The translations under genes and the position numbers were made by a program. Below are positions 35,863 through 48,472 of a DNA stretch of 64,000 nucleotides, one piece after another. Origin of the DNA: Rhopalosiphum padi (taxonomy: Eukaryota; Arthropoda; Insecta; Hemiptera; Aphididae); NCBI RefSeq assembly GCF_020882245.1, contig NC_083597.1, positions 26,142,652 through 26,206,651 on the forward strand. Direction: 5' to 3'. The stretch's first letter is position 1. The number at the start of each line of letters is the position of its first letter. Under the pieces are notes generated by a model. It searched no databases. It saw only the letters and a program-made list of their open reading frames with translations, and had not been told where the DNA came from.

Positions 35863-37820
35863 AACAGTTCATATATATGTATAATGTAAATCATGAATAC
35901 TTATTTTATTTAATTAGTATTTTGCCTTGATTTTAGTCTTGAAAAGTGTCAAGCAATCGATTTCTAAAAATCCAAAATATTAAATAATAAATAATAGCAA
36001 TACCTAATAATAAAAAACCTATTATAGTATTATTGTTACAAAATACATTGGATTTTACGTGCTATTAAAGGTGTGACTATACTGGTCGAGTACTTTTAAA
36101 CACTTTTAAAACCAAGGCTATTATTTTATTTCATTGAAACTTTTGATCAACAATATTATTAAAATCTAAAACAAGATTTTGGGAAAAGTAAAATCTTTAA
36201 TAAGTAATATTATTTCACAATATGTATAAGTATAACATTTTTTGTTTATAGTGATTAGTAAACTATGAACAATTGTGTATTATTGAAATATATCGATATG
36301 ATGTTAATAACGGGCAAACAATAAATTATTATGTTGATAGATATTATCTTATTTTGTTATTTAGATCTGTTTTAATGTTTTCAGTTCTCCAAACTATTTT
36401 TTAACGACCGTATGCCTTGGGGTCTGAAATAAAACTTTTCATTTTATAGACTTGTTCTTGAAAATATGCTATTAGGTATCTACGCATATATTAATATATA
36501 TAATATATATAATGCTCTTTTAGCGTTAACTCAACGCAATAGTTAATGACCTCATATCGTTAAATATAGAATATTTTAAGGATTTTATTTTAAATTCTAT
36601 AACAAAATAATTTGGCAAGTATGATAAGTAGGTATATATTTACATTACTAAATTCAAAGTTACGCTTTTTGTATTCGACAAGACGTTAATGTAATTTATA
36701 GTTATTATTTTTTCTGTATACAAATATCAGCTGAAAAATATGCCGTAAATGCAAATTTAAAAATTGTTTTCTCTCGGAATTAATTAAATCATATATCTGA
36801 TTAAGTAATACTTTTTGTTATAAATATTAAATATAAACATGTTTGTTGAATATAGTGAGTACTGAGTACCTATAGGCTATAGTTGTGGTAAGTATTATTG
36901 TATTAAATATGAATACGTAATTGTAATTTATTTAGTACGTCGCATAGTTGTATGAAACGCCAATGTGTTGGGAAGAAAAAAGTTATAAATTTGCAGCTAA
37001 AATAATCAATTAATGATGCCTAGTAGTCTCAATCTTCACTTTATGTAATATTGGATGACATATTGACATATACCTATAAATGTACATTACATACATGAAC
37101 ATAAAAAAAAAGTTATACCTAATAATAATATGTATTGTTTTATTATAAGTAATTAAAATACAATTTATTTGCTTGAAACTAATTGTATACATAGTAAATG
37201 ATTTCATACAAAATAAATGAATAAATTAAAATGTTTCAGTCATAAAAATTGTTAATTACAATTATTTTTAGATCAATAATCAATACTCTTGACTAAAATA
37301 TTTCTAACCATAATTTGTATAAGTTAATTAAATAATATATTGGTAAATACTAATATGCATATAATTTTAACCTGTATGTGTATTACATTTTTGTTATTTT
37401 AATTAAAATTACCGAATTATATTTAAACACATAAAAATTATTGCATCGATTTTTTTAATTTTAAAAATATAAAATATTTTATTTAAAATAATAAAAAAAA
37501 TATGAAAATTAATAATATTTATATAATATATAATTCTATTTGTAATTTAATTATACAACGTTAACACAATATCTTACTAGTTATTAGGTAAAATTAACGT
37601 ATACAAATGTACACAAATATTATTAAAAAATTTTAAACGCTAGAAATTCTTTTATTTAAAAACATACAAATTACACATTAGTTAGAACGTAGCTAGTTAA
37701 GAATTTATTGTTTTAGTGTTGCTAAATATATCAGAAAATTATTTGTAAATTTTTATCTAAATTAATTATAAAAAAAATATAAAATTAATAATGAAAAAAA
37801 GTGAAAAAAAATGCAAAAAA
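35863..37820. other. AT-rich intergenic DNA
   Basis: About 2 kb lies between the protease and the SRP RNA gene. It is AT-rich with no recognisable coding, RNA or transposon signal beyond scattered TA runs. Confidence 0.5.
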
Positions 37821-38122
37821 TTTAGATTGCGGTCTGATTGTGTTGGCGGGGCTGCAAACGAGTGTTCTACTCGCAGACGCTATCCCGCTACTGCTCACCG
37901 CGGAGACTTTTGGCTGCTGGGTTTCCCCCCTGGCCCGGTTCGCCTCTCCTTAGCTAACCTGGGTTCGATGGGCTACCCCGTCGAACCCATATTGACGACA
38001 AGCTTAGCGCGGACGTCCGTTCAACGCGGACCGACCCGCCACAGTTGCCCCCACCTCAAACCATCCACGCAATCCGACCTCCGAGTAGCCGGATTACAGG
38101 AGCGCGCCGCCGCTCCCGGTCG
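37821..38122 (-). ncRNA. SRP RNA: SRP RNA (7SL RNA)
   Basis: Read on the minus strand, this roughly 300-base GC-rich block follows metazoan 7SL RNA from end to end. The 5' Alu part carries GGCGCGCTCCTGTAATCC and GGCTACTCGGAGG; TGTAA at 38098-38094 matches the SRP9/14-binding motif. Next come GTCCGCGCTAAGC and GTCAATATGG. Helix 6 is a hairpin at 37961-37988 with a GUAG (GNAR) tetraloop at 37973-37976, as SRP19 needs. Then come AACCGGGCCAGG, GAAAC, CAGCAG and GAGCAGTAGCGGGATAGCG, the helix 8 and 5 strands that bind SRP54. It ends at a T-run (37815-37823) suited to RNA polymerase III termination. A TATA-like TTAAATAG lies about 25 bases upstream. No obvious decay is visible, so it may be functional. 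End positions are good to a few bases. Confidence 0.93.
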
Positions 38123-39461
38123 AATGTATGTAGGAAAATACTTCTATTTAACTACTACAAAATTCTGACGATTACGCATTCTCATTCATAGATAGCGGTA
38201 TGATTTCTCATCGCGCGAATTATTTTTTCATATTATTTTACATTTTTACTGTATGCAATTCATGTAGTATTTCGTTTAAATAAAAAAAATAATATTATCA
38301 CATATTTTTGACAACACAATTATAATTTAATCAAGGTGGATATATATATATATTATATATATTTTAGGTGTGTTTATAAGAAGTATTAAGAACTATTGAT
38401 AAAACGAAACGTCATCGATACATCTCGAGTAACATCGTCGATTATCTGCAATATTCAATTTATTATTATACACACCGCCCGACACAGGACTATTCATATT
38501 ATTATGATAAAGAAATTAATTTAACTAAATCAACATTTTTATACCTACCTATATTATAATTAATATTAATTTCTTTATTATTGTAGATATTCGAATTAAT
38601 TTAGGTATTAATTATTTACGAATTTACGATAAAAAACATTGTGTTCAGAATGTTCAGATACAATGTACCTGTCATACCTTGTTGTGACTTATGACAATAT
38701 TAGTAATCAGTCGAAAAATAAGATTTATATACTGTATTAAATTTATAATTTATTATGTACAATTATTAATAAGTTTTTTTCAGTTTTAATTTTTAAATCT
38801 ATATAATAGATTGGTTGCTATATGGTATATAAGCGTTGTTACTTGTTATATGTATGATTGTATGAAGTCATCAGACACCTCGATATCATTTAATATTTTA
38901 AACTTTAAAGATAAAATATAATTATTACTGAATAAAATCGAAAATTTTGATTCAAAACTAAAAATGATTTTCATTCAATTTAATTTTGAAAACTGTTTAT
39001 AAATAATTAAAATTAATATTAAACTATTGTGATTTTCATCATTGAGACTATTGACCAATCTTTTTTCTATGCCATTGACGAAAGATTTAGTAAAGCTAGT
39101 TGGTCAGTAATATATAGAAAAAAGGTCAGTAGCACGGTCCTATAAAAGATTTTAAGATCTATATATATATATATATATATATACATATTTACAAATTACA
39201 ACCGTGGTCAGTAATACGAGTCTTATCACTGATACCTTTTCTTATCGCACCGGCAAGTATTGAATATTGATATTGAGTCAATATTTCCATTTCTGAATTT
39301 CAATTTTCAATATAATATTATAATGAACTATGAAGTGTTTGTATAATCGCATTTCGTTTTATCATTAGGATTAAAGACATTTTAACATACATTTTTGAGT
39401 TGCGCTGACGTTTGTACAATCGTATTACAGATTTTGTACTCTTAAATAATAATTTAGTAAA
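38123..39461. other. AT-rich intergenic DNA between the SRP RNA gene and MTRES1
   Basis: The left end holds the upstream region of the minus-strand SRP RNA gene, with a TATA-like ATTTAA (plus strand 38147-38152). The right end must hold the MTRES1 promoter, because the MTRES1 start is the first codon of its first exon visible here. TA microsatellites lie near 38340 and 39160. No gene was seen. Confidence 0.5.
39159..39184. repeat. (TA)n microsatellite
   Basis: A run of about 13 TA/AT units, about 280 bases upstream of the MTRES1 start. Confidence 0.8.
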
Positions 39462-40174
39462 ATGTTTAAGACCTTGAGGTTTTTGTCTCAGCTCTCATCA
39501 ACTGTTCAAACTGGATTGCGATCTTCAATTTTGATTTTGAACAAATATTCGGGTCGAAGTATCTACTATCAATGTCGACAGCCGATTTTGGCAAACAAAT
39601 TTCTATGTGTCAACATGGACAGACGTTACAAACGTACAAAGAAAGAAGTAATTTTTAGCTAAACAAATTGATCAATCCCTGATCAGGAATCTATAATTTT
39701 TCGATTTCTTTTCCATTTGTAGAATGATCGAGATTCTGACGATGAATTTGATTTAGAAATGGATGAATCCAGTCAACTGATTAAATTTAGAACTAGTACG
39801 ATGAGAATGGATACTGTCCTAAAACATGCACTAGGAAAGTCTAGAAAGTAATGTCTGGAGTTATGAATTTGATTGTTGTTTTATTAAAATATCAATGTAT
39901 CTATTTTCTTTTTAGTAAAATTGAAGTAGCTTTTTATGAAAGTCGTATCCGTGTAAATGGAGAAAAAGTACAGAAGAAAAGCCATGCAATAGAAGTAGGT
40001 GATGAGGTGGATCTGGTCAAAGGTCCTAGTCCAAATAATCCAGATTTTCTTTTAGTATCAAGAGTAGAAGTTTTGTCTTCCAAATTAGATGGAGATGAAT
40101 TAGAAGTGAAATTAAAAAAGTACAAGAGCCTTTTGATAAATAATTATGAAAATAAATGGAAACCACAATCATAA
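39462..40174 (+). CDS. MTRES1: mitochondrial transcription rescue factor 1 (S4-domain RNA-binding protein)
   Basis: Three exons join in phase: 39462-39647, 39723-39847 and 39916-40174, giving 189 aa. MTRES1 (C6orf203 in human) is a mitochondrial-matrix RNA-binding protein that associates with mitoribosomes, clears peptides from stalled large subunits and supports mitochondrial transcription. The N-terminal 50 residues are basic and serine-rich with hydrophobic spacing, fitting a mitochondrial presequence. An acidic linker (DRDSDDEFDLEMDE) follows. The C-terminal half is an S4-like fold: STMRMDTVLKHALGKSRNK, FYESRIRVNGEKVQKKSH and VGDEVDLVKG, closely matching the vertebrate pattern. The linking phase-2 intron falls inside SRNK, exactly restoring the motif. 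It converges on WDR44. Confidence 0.87.
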
Positions 40175-40312
40175 AATATGTTGTACATTTAGATAAGATA
40201 ATTTAATTTTAATACTTTATTTATAGAAAGTTAATTTTAAATTATATTTCCAGCGTTCAAAAATGTGTAAAGAAATTTATTATATTATAGGTTTATATTG
40301 AAAGTGTCAAAA

Positions 40313-40318
40313 AATAAA
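40313..40318 (+). terminator. polyadenylation signal of MTRES1
   Basis: AATAAA lies about 140 bases after the MTRES1 stop. Confidence 0.45.
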
Positions 40319-40449
40319 ATGTATTTAATTAGCCCATAAATACTAATGTGAATATCTAATATTCATGGATAAGCCACTTATCAACTGTGTAGTAAATGTA
40401 TGCTATACGCCTATACCAGATTTATGAGGAATTTAACTATAGCTTAGAT

Positions 40450-40646
40450 CAGTGTTTCTCAACTTTTGTATTCTGGCTACACACTATTAAAAATGTTCAT
40501 ACTTTGTGACACACAATAAAAAAAAAATAAGAATAATACCTAATGATTTTTGTAAAATATAGTGTCAACAAAGTTTGTGCATTTAATATTAGTACTTCCC
40601 GCACACGTTTGGACTTCCCCAGCGACACACCGGTTGAGAAACACTG
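40450..40646. mobile_element. 197-bp hAT-type MITE
   Basis: The perfect 8-bp duplication GCTTAGAT (40442-40449 and 40647-40654) brackets an element with perfect 14-bp terminal inverted repeats, CAGTGTTTCTCAAC and GTTGAGAAACACTG. This terminus is the classic hAT type. The interior is non-coding. Perfect duplications and ends suggest a fairly recent insertion in the MTRES1-WDR44 interval. Confidence 0.9.
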
Positions 40647-40654
40647 GCTTAGAT

Positions 40655-41679
40655 GTATACTGTGCAAGTAATGGGGATCACATTGAGCATTTGTAAACAT
40701 TGCAACAAAAACTTAATATAATTGTTAACCTTTTCCCTGCCAAGCACTTTTAAATTATTCACCACTGACAGACCAAGCAATATTTTTTTGGGGAATTTTC
40801 ACTTTTTTTTTATTCTATTTAATGAATCCCCTGAATTAATAATTATCAGCAAAAAAAAAAAATTATTTATTTATTTCCTAATTAGTTGTAAGTATTTTTT
40901 AATTGACCAGCCAGGGTTTCTCAACATTTATTGTTACTCCGTTATAATTAATAACGCATATATTATAAATTACAAAAATTAAGTATTTATTAACCTTTAA
41001 AACTTATCCTCATTTGTAATTACTAAAGTTTCACAGTAACTATGACTTTTTGAAATTTGATTAATTATTTTGAAACATCCTGAGGCCAGTTGTATTATAT
41101 GCAATAATATACATATTTCTAAGATTTAAAATCAAAATTATTATACACCTTTATTTTATGAACTAATTTCTTTGAACAAGTCAAGAGTTTTAAAGTGATA
41201 ATAAATATAATGTATTTCAAATTTTTTTTTAATGTTATTTTTATACAGCATAAAATTAATACCATTTACCAAATTACAGGCTTCATTTTCAGTGTTGAGC
41301 TAAATTATTAATCTTCCTAAATTAAGGATTAATGGTAGAATATTATGTAAATAAATAAAAAAAACTGAAGACTAGATATTATTTTGTTGACAATGTATTA
41401 AAAAATATTTAACATTCATAAAAACAATATTACCAGAAGCCAAATTGATTTAAAATATGTTTTGTTATAAAATAATGGTAACAAATTAAAATTAATTATA
41501 CCTCACCATCTGCTAACAATATTACTATAATATTTTCTAATAGTTAAAATTTTCACTAATTAATAACATATAAAATTTATTTCAATAATCAAAGTTGTTT
41601 TTATATATTTACATTACAAAGCCAAGCATACAATTATAATATTATTAAAATAAAAAATTTCAATTTTAGTTGAATATAA
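40655..41679. other. AT-rich convergent intergenic DNA
   Basis: The stretch between the MITE and the WDR44 stop should contain the WDR44 3' UTR, transcribed leftward. TTTATT, an AATAAA on the minus strand, occurs near 41576. No gene was seen. Confidence 0.45.
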
Positions 41680-44600
41680 TTATACCATAGCACTGGCTGG
41701 TAATGAACTATGTTTAGGTTTCATTCGATTGATAAATACACGTATACAACCATTAAAATCTGCACTTACTAAAACATACCCATCTTGGCTACTGTTTTCA
41801 TCTGTTTTCATTTGTCTAAACACCACTTCTGGATTGGGAGCAAAAATTGCACATGTCACAACAGCATTATGAGCCTTGATTCCTTCCCAGTAATCATTTC
41901 GATCTCGTCTTACCGATGTAAATTTTGAATAGTCATGATGTGTTTTCCATACATATATGCATTGATTTTCTGACCCACATACAATGTATTTTCCATCATG
42001 ACTAAAACTGGCTTTGATTTGACTACTTATATTTACATAGCCCTTATATTTGCAAGACAGATTTAAGTCTCTGAGATCATATAATCTTATGCGACTATCA
42101 TTTGAAGTTACTAATACTTTATCTTCACCAGGCATTGGTTCAATACCACTAATTTTGCGTCCTGTTGAATTTCGACCTCTAGTAGAACGTACATGTATTT
42201 GGGTATGATAACGTAACTGATCTGTTGTGTAAAATATACATCGCCCATCATATGAACCCACAACAGCAAACTTACCATTCTGACAAAAATTAGCAGCAGT
42301 TATGAGTTTAGTTTGCCCTTCAACTTCATTCCAAACTGCTACTTTTTTATCAGGAATATTCCAAAGACGAAGTTTTCCATCTAATGATCCACTCAAAAAA
42401 TATCGATCATCACGTGGATGAAAACATATAGCTGTCACAAAATCAATATGTTGAAAACAACATAAACATTCTCTTCTGCTAATATGCCATAATCTAACAG
42501 TTTTATCCATTGATGATGATAAGACAAAATAATTTTTAGACCAAGCTATATCCAGTAAATCAGAACGATGCCCCGTGTAAGTACAAAATGGGCGCGACAT
42601 AAATGGCCCACGATCATCTGGATCAGCTGCAAATGATTGATCATCTACTGAGAGTTGAGAAACTAAAGATTCTGTTGATGGGGTTGGTGAAACTTTATCA
42701 GCATCATACTTTTTTCGCATTTCATGAAAATCTTTGTAAGCATCTCGCAAAACCCAAACTCGAAGTACTCGGTCTTGTCCAGCAGTAGCTAATAGTCTAC
42801 CACACATAGAAAATTTCATGCACCACACAGGACCAGTATGTTCATGACAGAATTCCTAAAAAAAAAAAATATGTAAATAGTATAGATTATGTATTTAAAA
42901 TTATTTGTTTTAATTAACTAACTTGAACATGCTGAACAGAATCAAATTCATATGGTCCTTTATGGCTATTTGATGCCCTCAATTTGAATGTTTCATTAAC
43001 TTGAGGAGCATTAGGAACGTCAGTTGCAAGTTGTGGTCTTTCTACTAAATCTATAATTTCCATTACATCTTCTTTGTGCCTTACGTGTGATACTTCATGT
43101 GCGATAGTTCTAGCTTTATTTACAGTTTTTTTGACAGTAGTACCCAAAAAACGTTTGATTCTTGCTGTGCGACGACGTATAGCAGATTCATCTACAGGAT
43201 CATCTCTCCCTGTAGCCACTGTATCGTTAGATTTACTACCAATGCTTTCTTCATCGGACTCTTTAAGTTTTTTAATAGAATTTGATCTAAATGAATGCGA
43301 ATCTAAATTTGGAGTGCTTACATATTCTGACGTCAACCGCATTATATGTAGAGATAATGGATTAATGCATTGTGGTAATTTATCTTCAGCTATACTTAAT
43401 GGAACTCTTTCTCCAGTATCCAAATTTAACACAGTTATTTGTTCTAGTATTTCCTATTTTTAAATCAATTTATTACATAGAGTCCATATTAATTAATCAA
43501 AAATACTTACTATGTCAGTTAATTTTTTTCCGGAATCTGTATGAGTTTTTAAAAACATATTTAACTGCTGATCTCTTAACTCTTGTTCATCACCAGCTGA
43601 TCTTCGACGTTCCCGCGAAGCAACACGATTACAAGATCGATTAGATGCTATACCACTTGAACCAGCCATTGGGTATGTATTACTATGCGAAGCAATTGTT
43701 TTGGATTTTTCTTTCACTTCTTCAATCGCTTCTTTAATTATATTAAGAACTGGTTTTTCTCGATCCTAAAAATGTAAAATATTTAGTTTAGATCAATATT
43801 AAAATATATTCTTGCTAGTTGAATAAAGTCAACACATTGAAGTAAAGAAGTTTCATAGCCAGATGAATTTTTCAAACTGTCTTAATGGCTAATACAGATA
43901 TTTTAGAATCACATTAAGTGAAAAAATTATTTATAAAACATCATAAATAAAACAAAAACTATAATAAAATTTTACTCACATGATGATTAACAATATATTG
44001 ACCTTTGGTAGCAGAATGAAGATCTAATGAATGCTCTAATTCTCTTGTCAGTGATTCTATGGTACTCACTGAACTTGTTAAACAATTGACACTAGTTTCA
44101 TCTTTTTCAATATTTAATTTCTATTCAAAAAGTATTAAATAAATAAATATAACACTTCAATTGATCCAGTAACTTAATAATGGTATATACATTTGAATTG
44201 TCTTCGGTTTTAGCACCATCGTTTCCAATTGAAATGTTTATTTGTTTGCGTCTTCGTCGTCTTGGGGGGGCAATAGGTCTATCAGTATCTATACTAACAG
44301 TTCCATTATTTGAAAATTTTGTGCTTGCAATTACATCAGGTTCATGAAAAGCTGTGAATGGTTCAGAAGGTACAATAGGTTTATCTTCAACAGAAACAGG
44401 TGTTTCTGGTTCAGATAATTTATTGTTTTCTGATGGCCGAAGGGCAGATTCTTTACCTAAAAGTTACTTTATTTTAAAATCACTTTAAAAAATGTAATTT
44501 TCAAAACAAAAAAAAACCAATAATTTAATATACAAACCTATGAAATGATCCGTAGGAACACTCCCCAATAATCGACCAACTTTACCCAAGGATAAGATGC

Positions 44601-45072
44601 TTTGCACAGATGCTCCATCAGGTTCAATAACTCTAAAAGGATGACTAGGTCTATGTGAAGGTGCTAAGAATACTCCGTCAGCTGATGAAGCTTGGCTTTC
44701 GGTTGGAGATACGGCTTGCATTTCGTCTTCATCAATCTGCATGTGCTGCCTAATTTCATTGAATTTACGACGACCATTGTGTTCTGAAACCTAGTATAAT
44801 TGTTTATATAAATAATTCTTGAAAATTAATGTTATTTATCAATTATACCGATTTAGGAGCACTCGATATTTTGAAAGTCATATTTTTCTTTTTTTCTTCC
44901 AAAAGTTCTTTTTCGGTTTTGACAATTTGTTTCGATTGTTCACTACAAAATGGATAATTATTTTATAAAATGTATACTAAACATTAGTAAAGAAACATTT
45001 TTACTTTTGATCACGAACTGCAAAATCTTCAGCATCAAAAAACTCATCAGTATCACTACTAGTATTTGACAT
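41680..45072 (-). CDS. WDR44: WD repeat-containing protein 44 (RAB11-binding WD40 protein)
   Basis: Eight exons, read leftward, join in phase: 45072-45005, 44942-44849, 44790-44538, 44456-44191, 44120-43980, 43765-43511, 43453-42923 and 42855-41680, giving 927 aa. WDR44 binds active RAB11 on recycling endosomes and, through an FFAT motif, the ER protein VAP, guiding tubule formation and export of some cargoes; in vertebrates it restrains ciliogenesis. The N-terminus has SDTDEFFDAEDF, aligned with the vertebrate FFAT region. HEPDVIAST precedes a Pro/Arg stretch (IAPPRRRRR). LNLDTGERVPLSIAEDKLP and NPLSLHIMRLTSEYVS are the conserved middle block. From about residue 545 a WD40 propeller follows, with SSSMDKTVRLWHISRRECLC and LSGSLDGKLRLWNIPDKKVA nearly identical to vertebrates. 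Start is the only ATG fitting the FFAT exon. Confidence 0.93.
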
Positions 45073-48000
45073 TTTTAAAAAATAAACATTGTAATCTAGA
45101 ATTTATTGTTTGAACATAATTAATATTGGATTGGAAATTTTAAAAATTCTAATTTTTTTAAATAAATTATTACGAATTATGATATTATTGCTTAATAGTT
45201 AATTCTTATTTAAATTTGAGTTTGAGATAAGAATGTTTTTAAAATGATTACCTACTTTGCTTTGGCTAAAATGATTAGACATCGCTATCGCTTTATCCAC
45301 TTTAATAATATCTTATCAGGTTATTAAAAAAATTTATTTTATGAGATAATTCAGTATGTTTGTCAATACAATATATTTTCCACTTATCAGTTTCGAGTGG
45401 AAATTATGCTAACAACGTGATTAAAAAATGTTTACACCTATTGGTAATGGTCTACATTAGGTACCTAATATGCTATAACTTTGTAGAATTTAGTTGAATA
45501 ATTTCAGCAAATTTAATGAAAAAAGGGTGGTCACTGGTCAAGTGTATAAGCGCTCTGTATTAATTTTTAAGTGTTTTGACCAAGTGAAAAAATTTTGTCG
45601 TTATTTTTAAAAATAAAACCAAAAATAATTAAAAATTTTAAATGTTTATAAATAACTTAAAAAAAAAAATTAAAATATTTTGAAAATGTTACCATGTACA
45701 AAAAAATGTATACAAACATTTGGTGGAAATTTCAATTATTTATGGTTATTATTTTTTTAATTACAATAAAATAACAAAAACTTTTTGAGGAATAGTTTTA
45801 ATTGTACGAGTGAATAATAATGCAATGTAAAATGTAAACTTCAAGTGCTCTTATAAAATATTAATTTGACTTTCCAAATAGAAATTTCAAACTAGATTAG
45901 GTACTTATTGTGTCCACTGTCCAGTGAACAAAAATATAATACACACATATGACACATGTCTATCATACCATAATTGGTTAGGTCAATATCATGAACTAAG
46001 ATATCTTAATATATCTTAATTCATGGTCAACATGATAACCATACCGCATTTACTATACGTTTAGAACTAAAAGTACATGACTACATAAGCGAAAACAGAT
46101 TATAGAATTTGATCATAAATAAAATAAATAAGTTAGGATTTTAATCAAATTTTATTAAGATACCCTTAAATTTATTTTTATTTTTTTTAAACTTCCTTTC
46201 GGCTCTCACATAAGTGACGCCATTACATATCGTTTAAATTAATTAAAAAACATTTTTCTTCATTATACTGAAACTTGAAAACTTCGATCATATAAACATA
46301 ATATACAATATACCTACTATTACCTATACAGTAAGCATATTATTATATTAATATATTATTTAAATCCTGAATAACCAATAAGTATTAAAGTATATTATAT
46401 GTACCTATTATATCAGGCACGTATACAAAAAAAAATTCGGAGGAGTTTACAAAATTTAGCAATACAAATTGTGCCGCAAATCGCAATATAATAAAACAAT
46501 TTAATAATAAATAACAATAAAATCAGATTTGTATTTTTTGCTTTTTAGTTTTTAGTGTCATATATTATTAGAAATCACCTATGTTTGGTATTTTATATTT
46601 CTCAAATTTTATGGGAGTAATTTTTTCGTGTTTGAAAAGTTTAGTTTCTGTTTGATTGAAGTGTGTATATATGTGTCTGTTGTCTGTATAAAAATGATTA
46701 ACATATTTTATATTTATTTAAGTATATATACCTGAGGTGGTCCAGTAGAAAGGCAGTGTTAATCGGCCTGATTAGAGATGGATTTGAGGAGGCTTAGCTA
46801 CTCTAAAATTATTAAAATCTTCTAACTTCCCCCCTAAAAACAAAACAAAAATATGAGTATAAAAAGTTTTTGAAAATCTTAAATCAATATTGTAAATTAT
46901 TTTTTATAATATAAATAGGTATAAATATTAACTAGTATATTATATACCATTTTAATTAATTAAATTATTAGATAGATACTATGGCATATATTTTATGATA
47001 TTTATTTATTTGTACTTATATTATGTAGTTAATCATACCTGATTTACTCATTGTTTTAATTGCAAGCTATCTAGGAGTTTAAATGTATACCTATACTATT
47101 TGTAGAAAGTTGTCACATTAATTATATTTTATCTAATATTATATTAGTAGACAGTAGTAGTAATATAAAGTTTATAAATTTATATGGTTAAGCTCGACGG
47201 CTATAGAAAGTCTACGGTTCTTTCATAGGTCTATGGGCACACACAGTGTGAAGTTGCGAATGACAAATAGACGAAAAATGTATATGTTTACTAATTACAA
47301 CATTTAAAAGATGTTTGTCTGGATATGCTTAAAAATAAAATGGTAAAGTGTGTAGTAGGAAAATATACAAAAAAAAAAAACTACTCAGTACTACTAAGTA
47401 ATAGTACTACTATTACTATTGTCACACTCCACCAATCCATTTCTAATTGGTACTATTTTTAGTATTTTTGTATTATAGATTGTAAAACTTGACTAATTTT
47501 TATTTGTAATTCATTATTTTTTATTTTATTTGACAAACCAAATTTTTATCTGATCAACCTTTTATAAATAACCACAAAGAATTTGACGAAAAATCAATTA
47601 AAAAAATTTAGTTCTATATAATTTTTATTTGATAATAAATACCTACTTTTATAGTCTTATACAATTGTTTTGATTTACATGTTCTGTAATCTATGCATTT
47701 CATTTATGATATAATTCGAAGAATACGGTTACCTGTTGGTCTTAATTTGTTAATAAAAAACTTGAACTTATGTCTAATAAAATATAACATGTGATATTTA
47801 GTAAAATAATATACAAGTTTGGCTTTACTTTCATAGTTTTTTTGTCCAAGGTTTTTTATCATGATTTTTCTAAGATTTTTATGTTGTAAGCATGTGTTGT
47901 AAAATTTTCAATTTTTATTACAGTTTAAAATACATAAAATATAAATTGACAATCAATTTTTGTTAAATTCAAAAGTCTAATGGCGCTGTCTCGGTGTCCC

Positions 48001-48472
48001 ACGGCTGCTATTGCCTTACAGCAACGGTTGGCAAAACCAGGGTCGGAAAATGGGAATTTAATGTTTCTCAAAGTAACACTGTTTGAAAATTTGTTTTGAT
48101 ACATTTTTTTTTTGCGTAATCTTGTCTTTTGGAAATTTTTACTTTTTAGATTAGTATAATATTAAATATTAGTTATTAAATACGAATTCACAAATTATTC
48201 GCGTTTTTGTATTTCAAACACATTAATTAATTTTATCTACATCCAATAAGACTTCGGACTTTTTAAACGCAGACTACGAAATGTATATTAAGCGATGACC
48301 ACTGTAAATGATAATTTTGTTCTTTTAGACAGCTAATTTGTTATTCACTTATTATATTGTAACTGAAAAATTATTAAATTATGTAAATGTTTATGCTTTC
48401 TATATTTTGTATTACATTGTCTATATTTTACCAACAGAATATAATTTTGTTTGTGAACGTAAATATTTTGGA
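45073..48472. promoter_or_regulatory. divergent intergenic region between WDR44 and the YjbQ-like gene
   Basis: About 3.4 kb of mainly AT-rich DNA should contain the WDR44 promoter (left part) and the promoter and leader of the YjbQ-like gene. A GC-richer patch at about 47985-48060 and an acceptor-like TTCTTTTAG ending at 48328 suggest a first exon and spliced leader for the latter. Several short out-of-frame ATGs lie between 48328 and its start. A transposon-like sequence starting CAGGCACGTA near 46427 could not be matched to a second end. Confidence 0.4.

Noticed and set aside
37791..38168. A 125-codon plus-strand open frame
   Set aside because: It covers the SRP RNA gene on the other strand; its amino-acid sequence is a by-product of the RNA's GC-rich composition.
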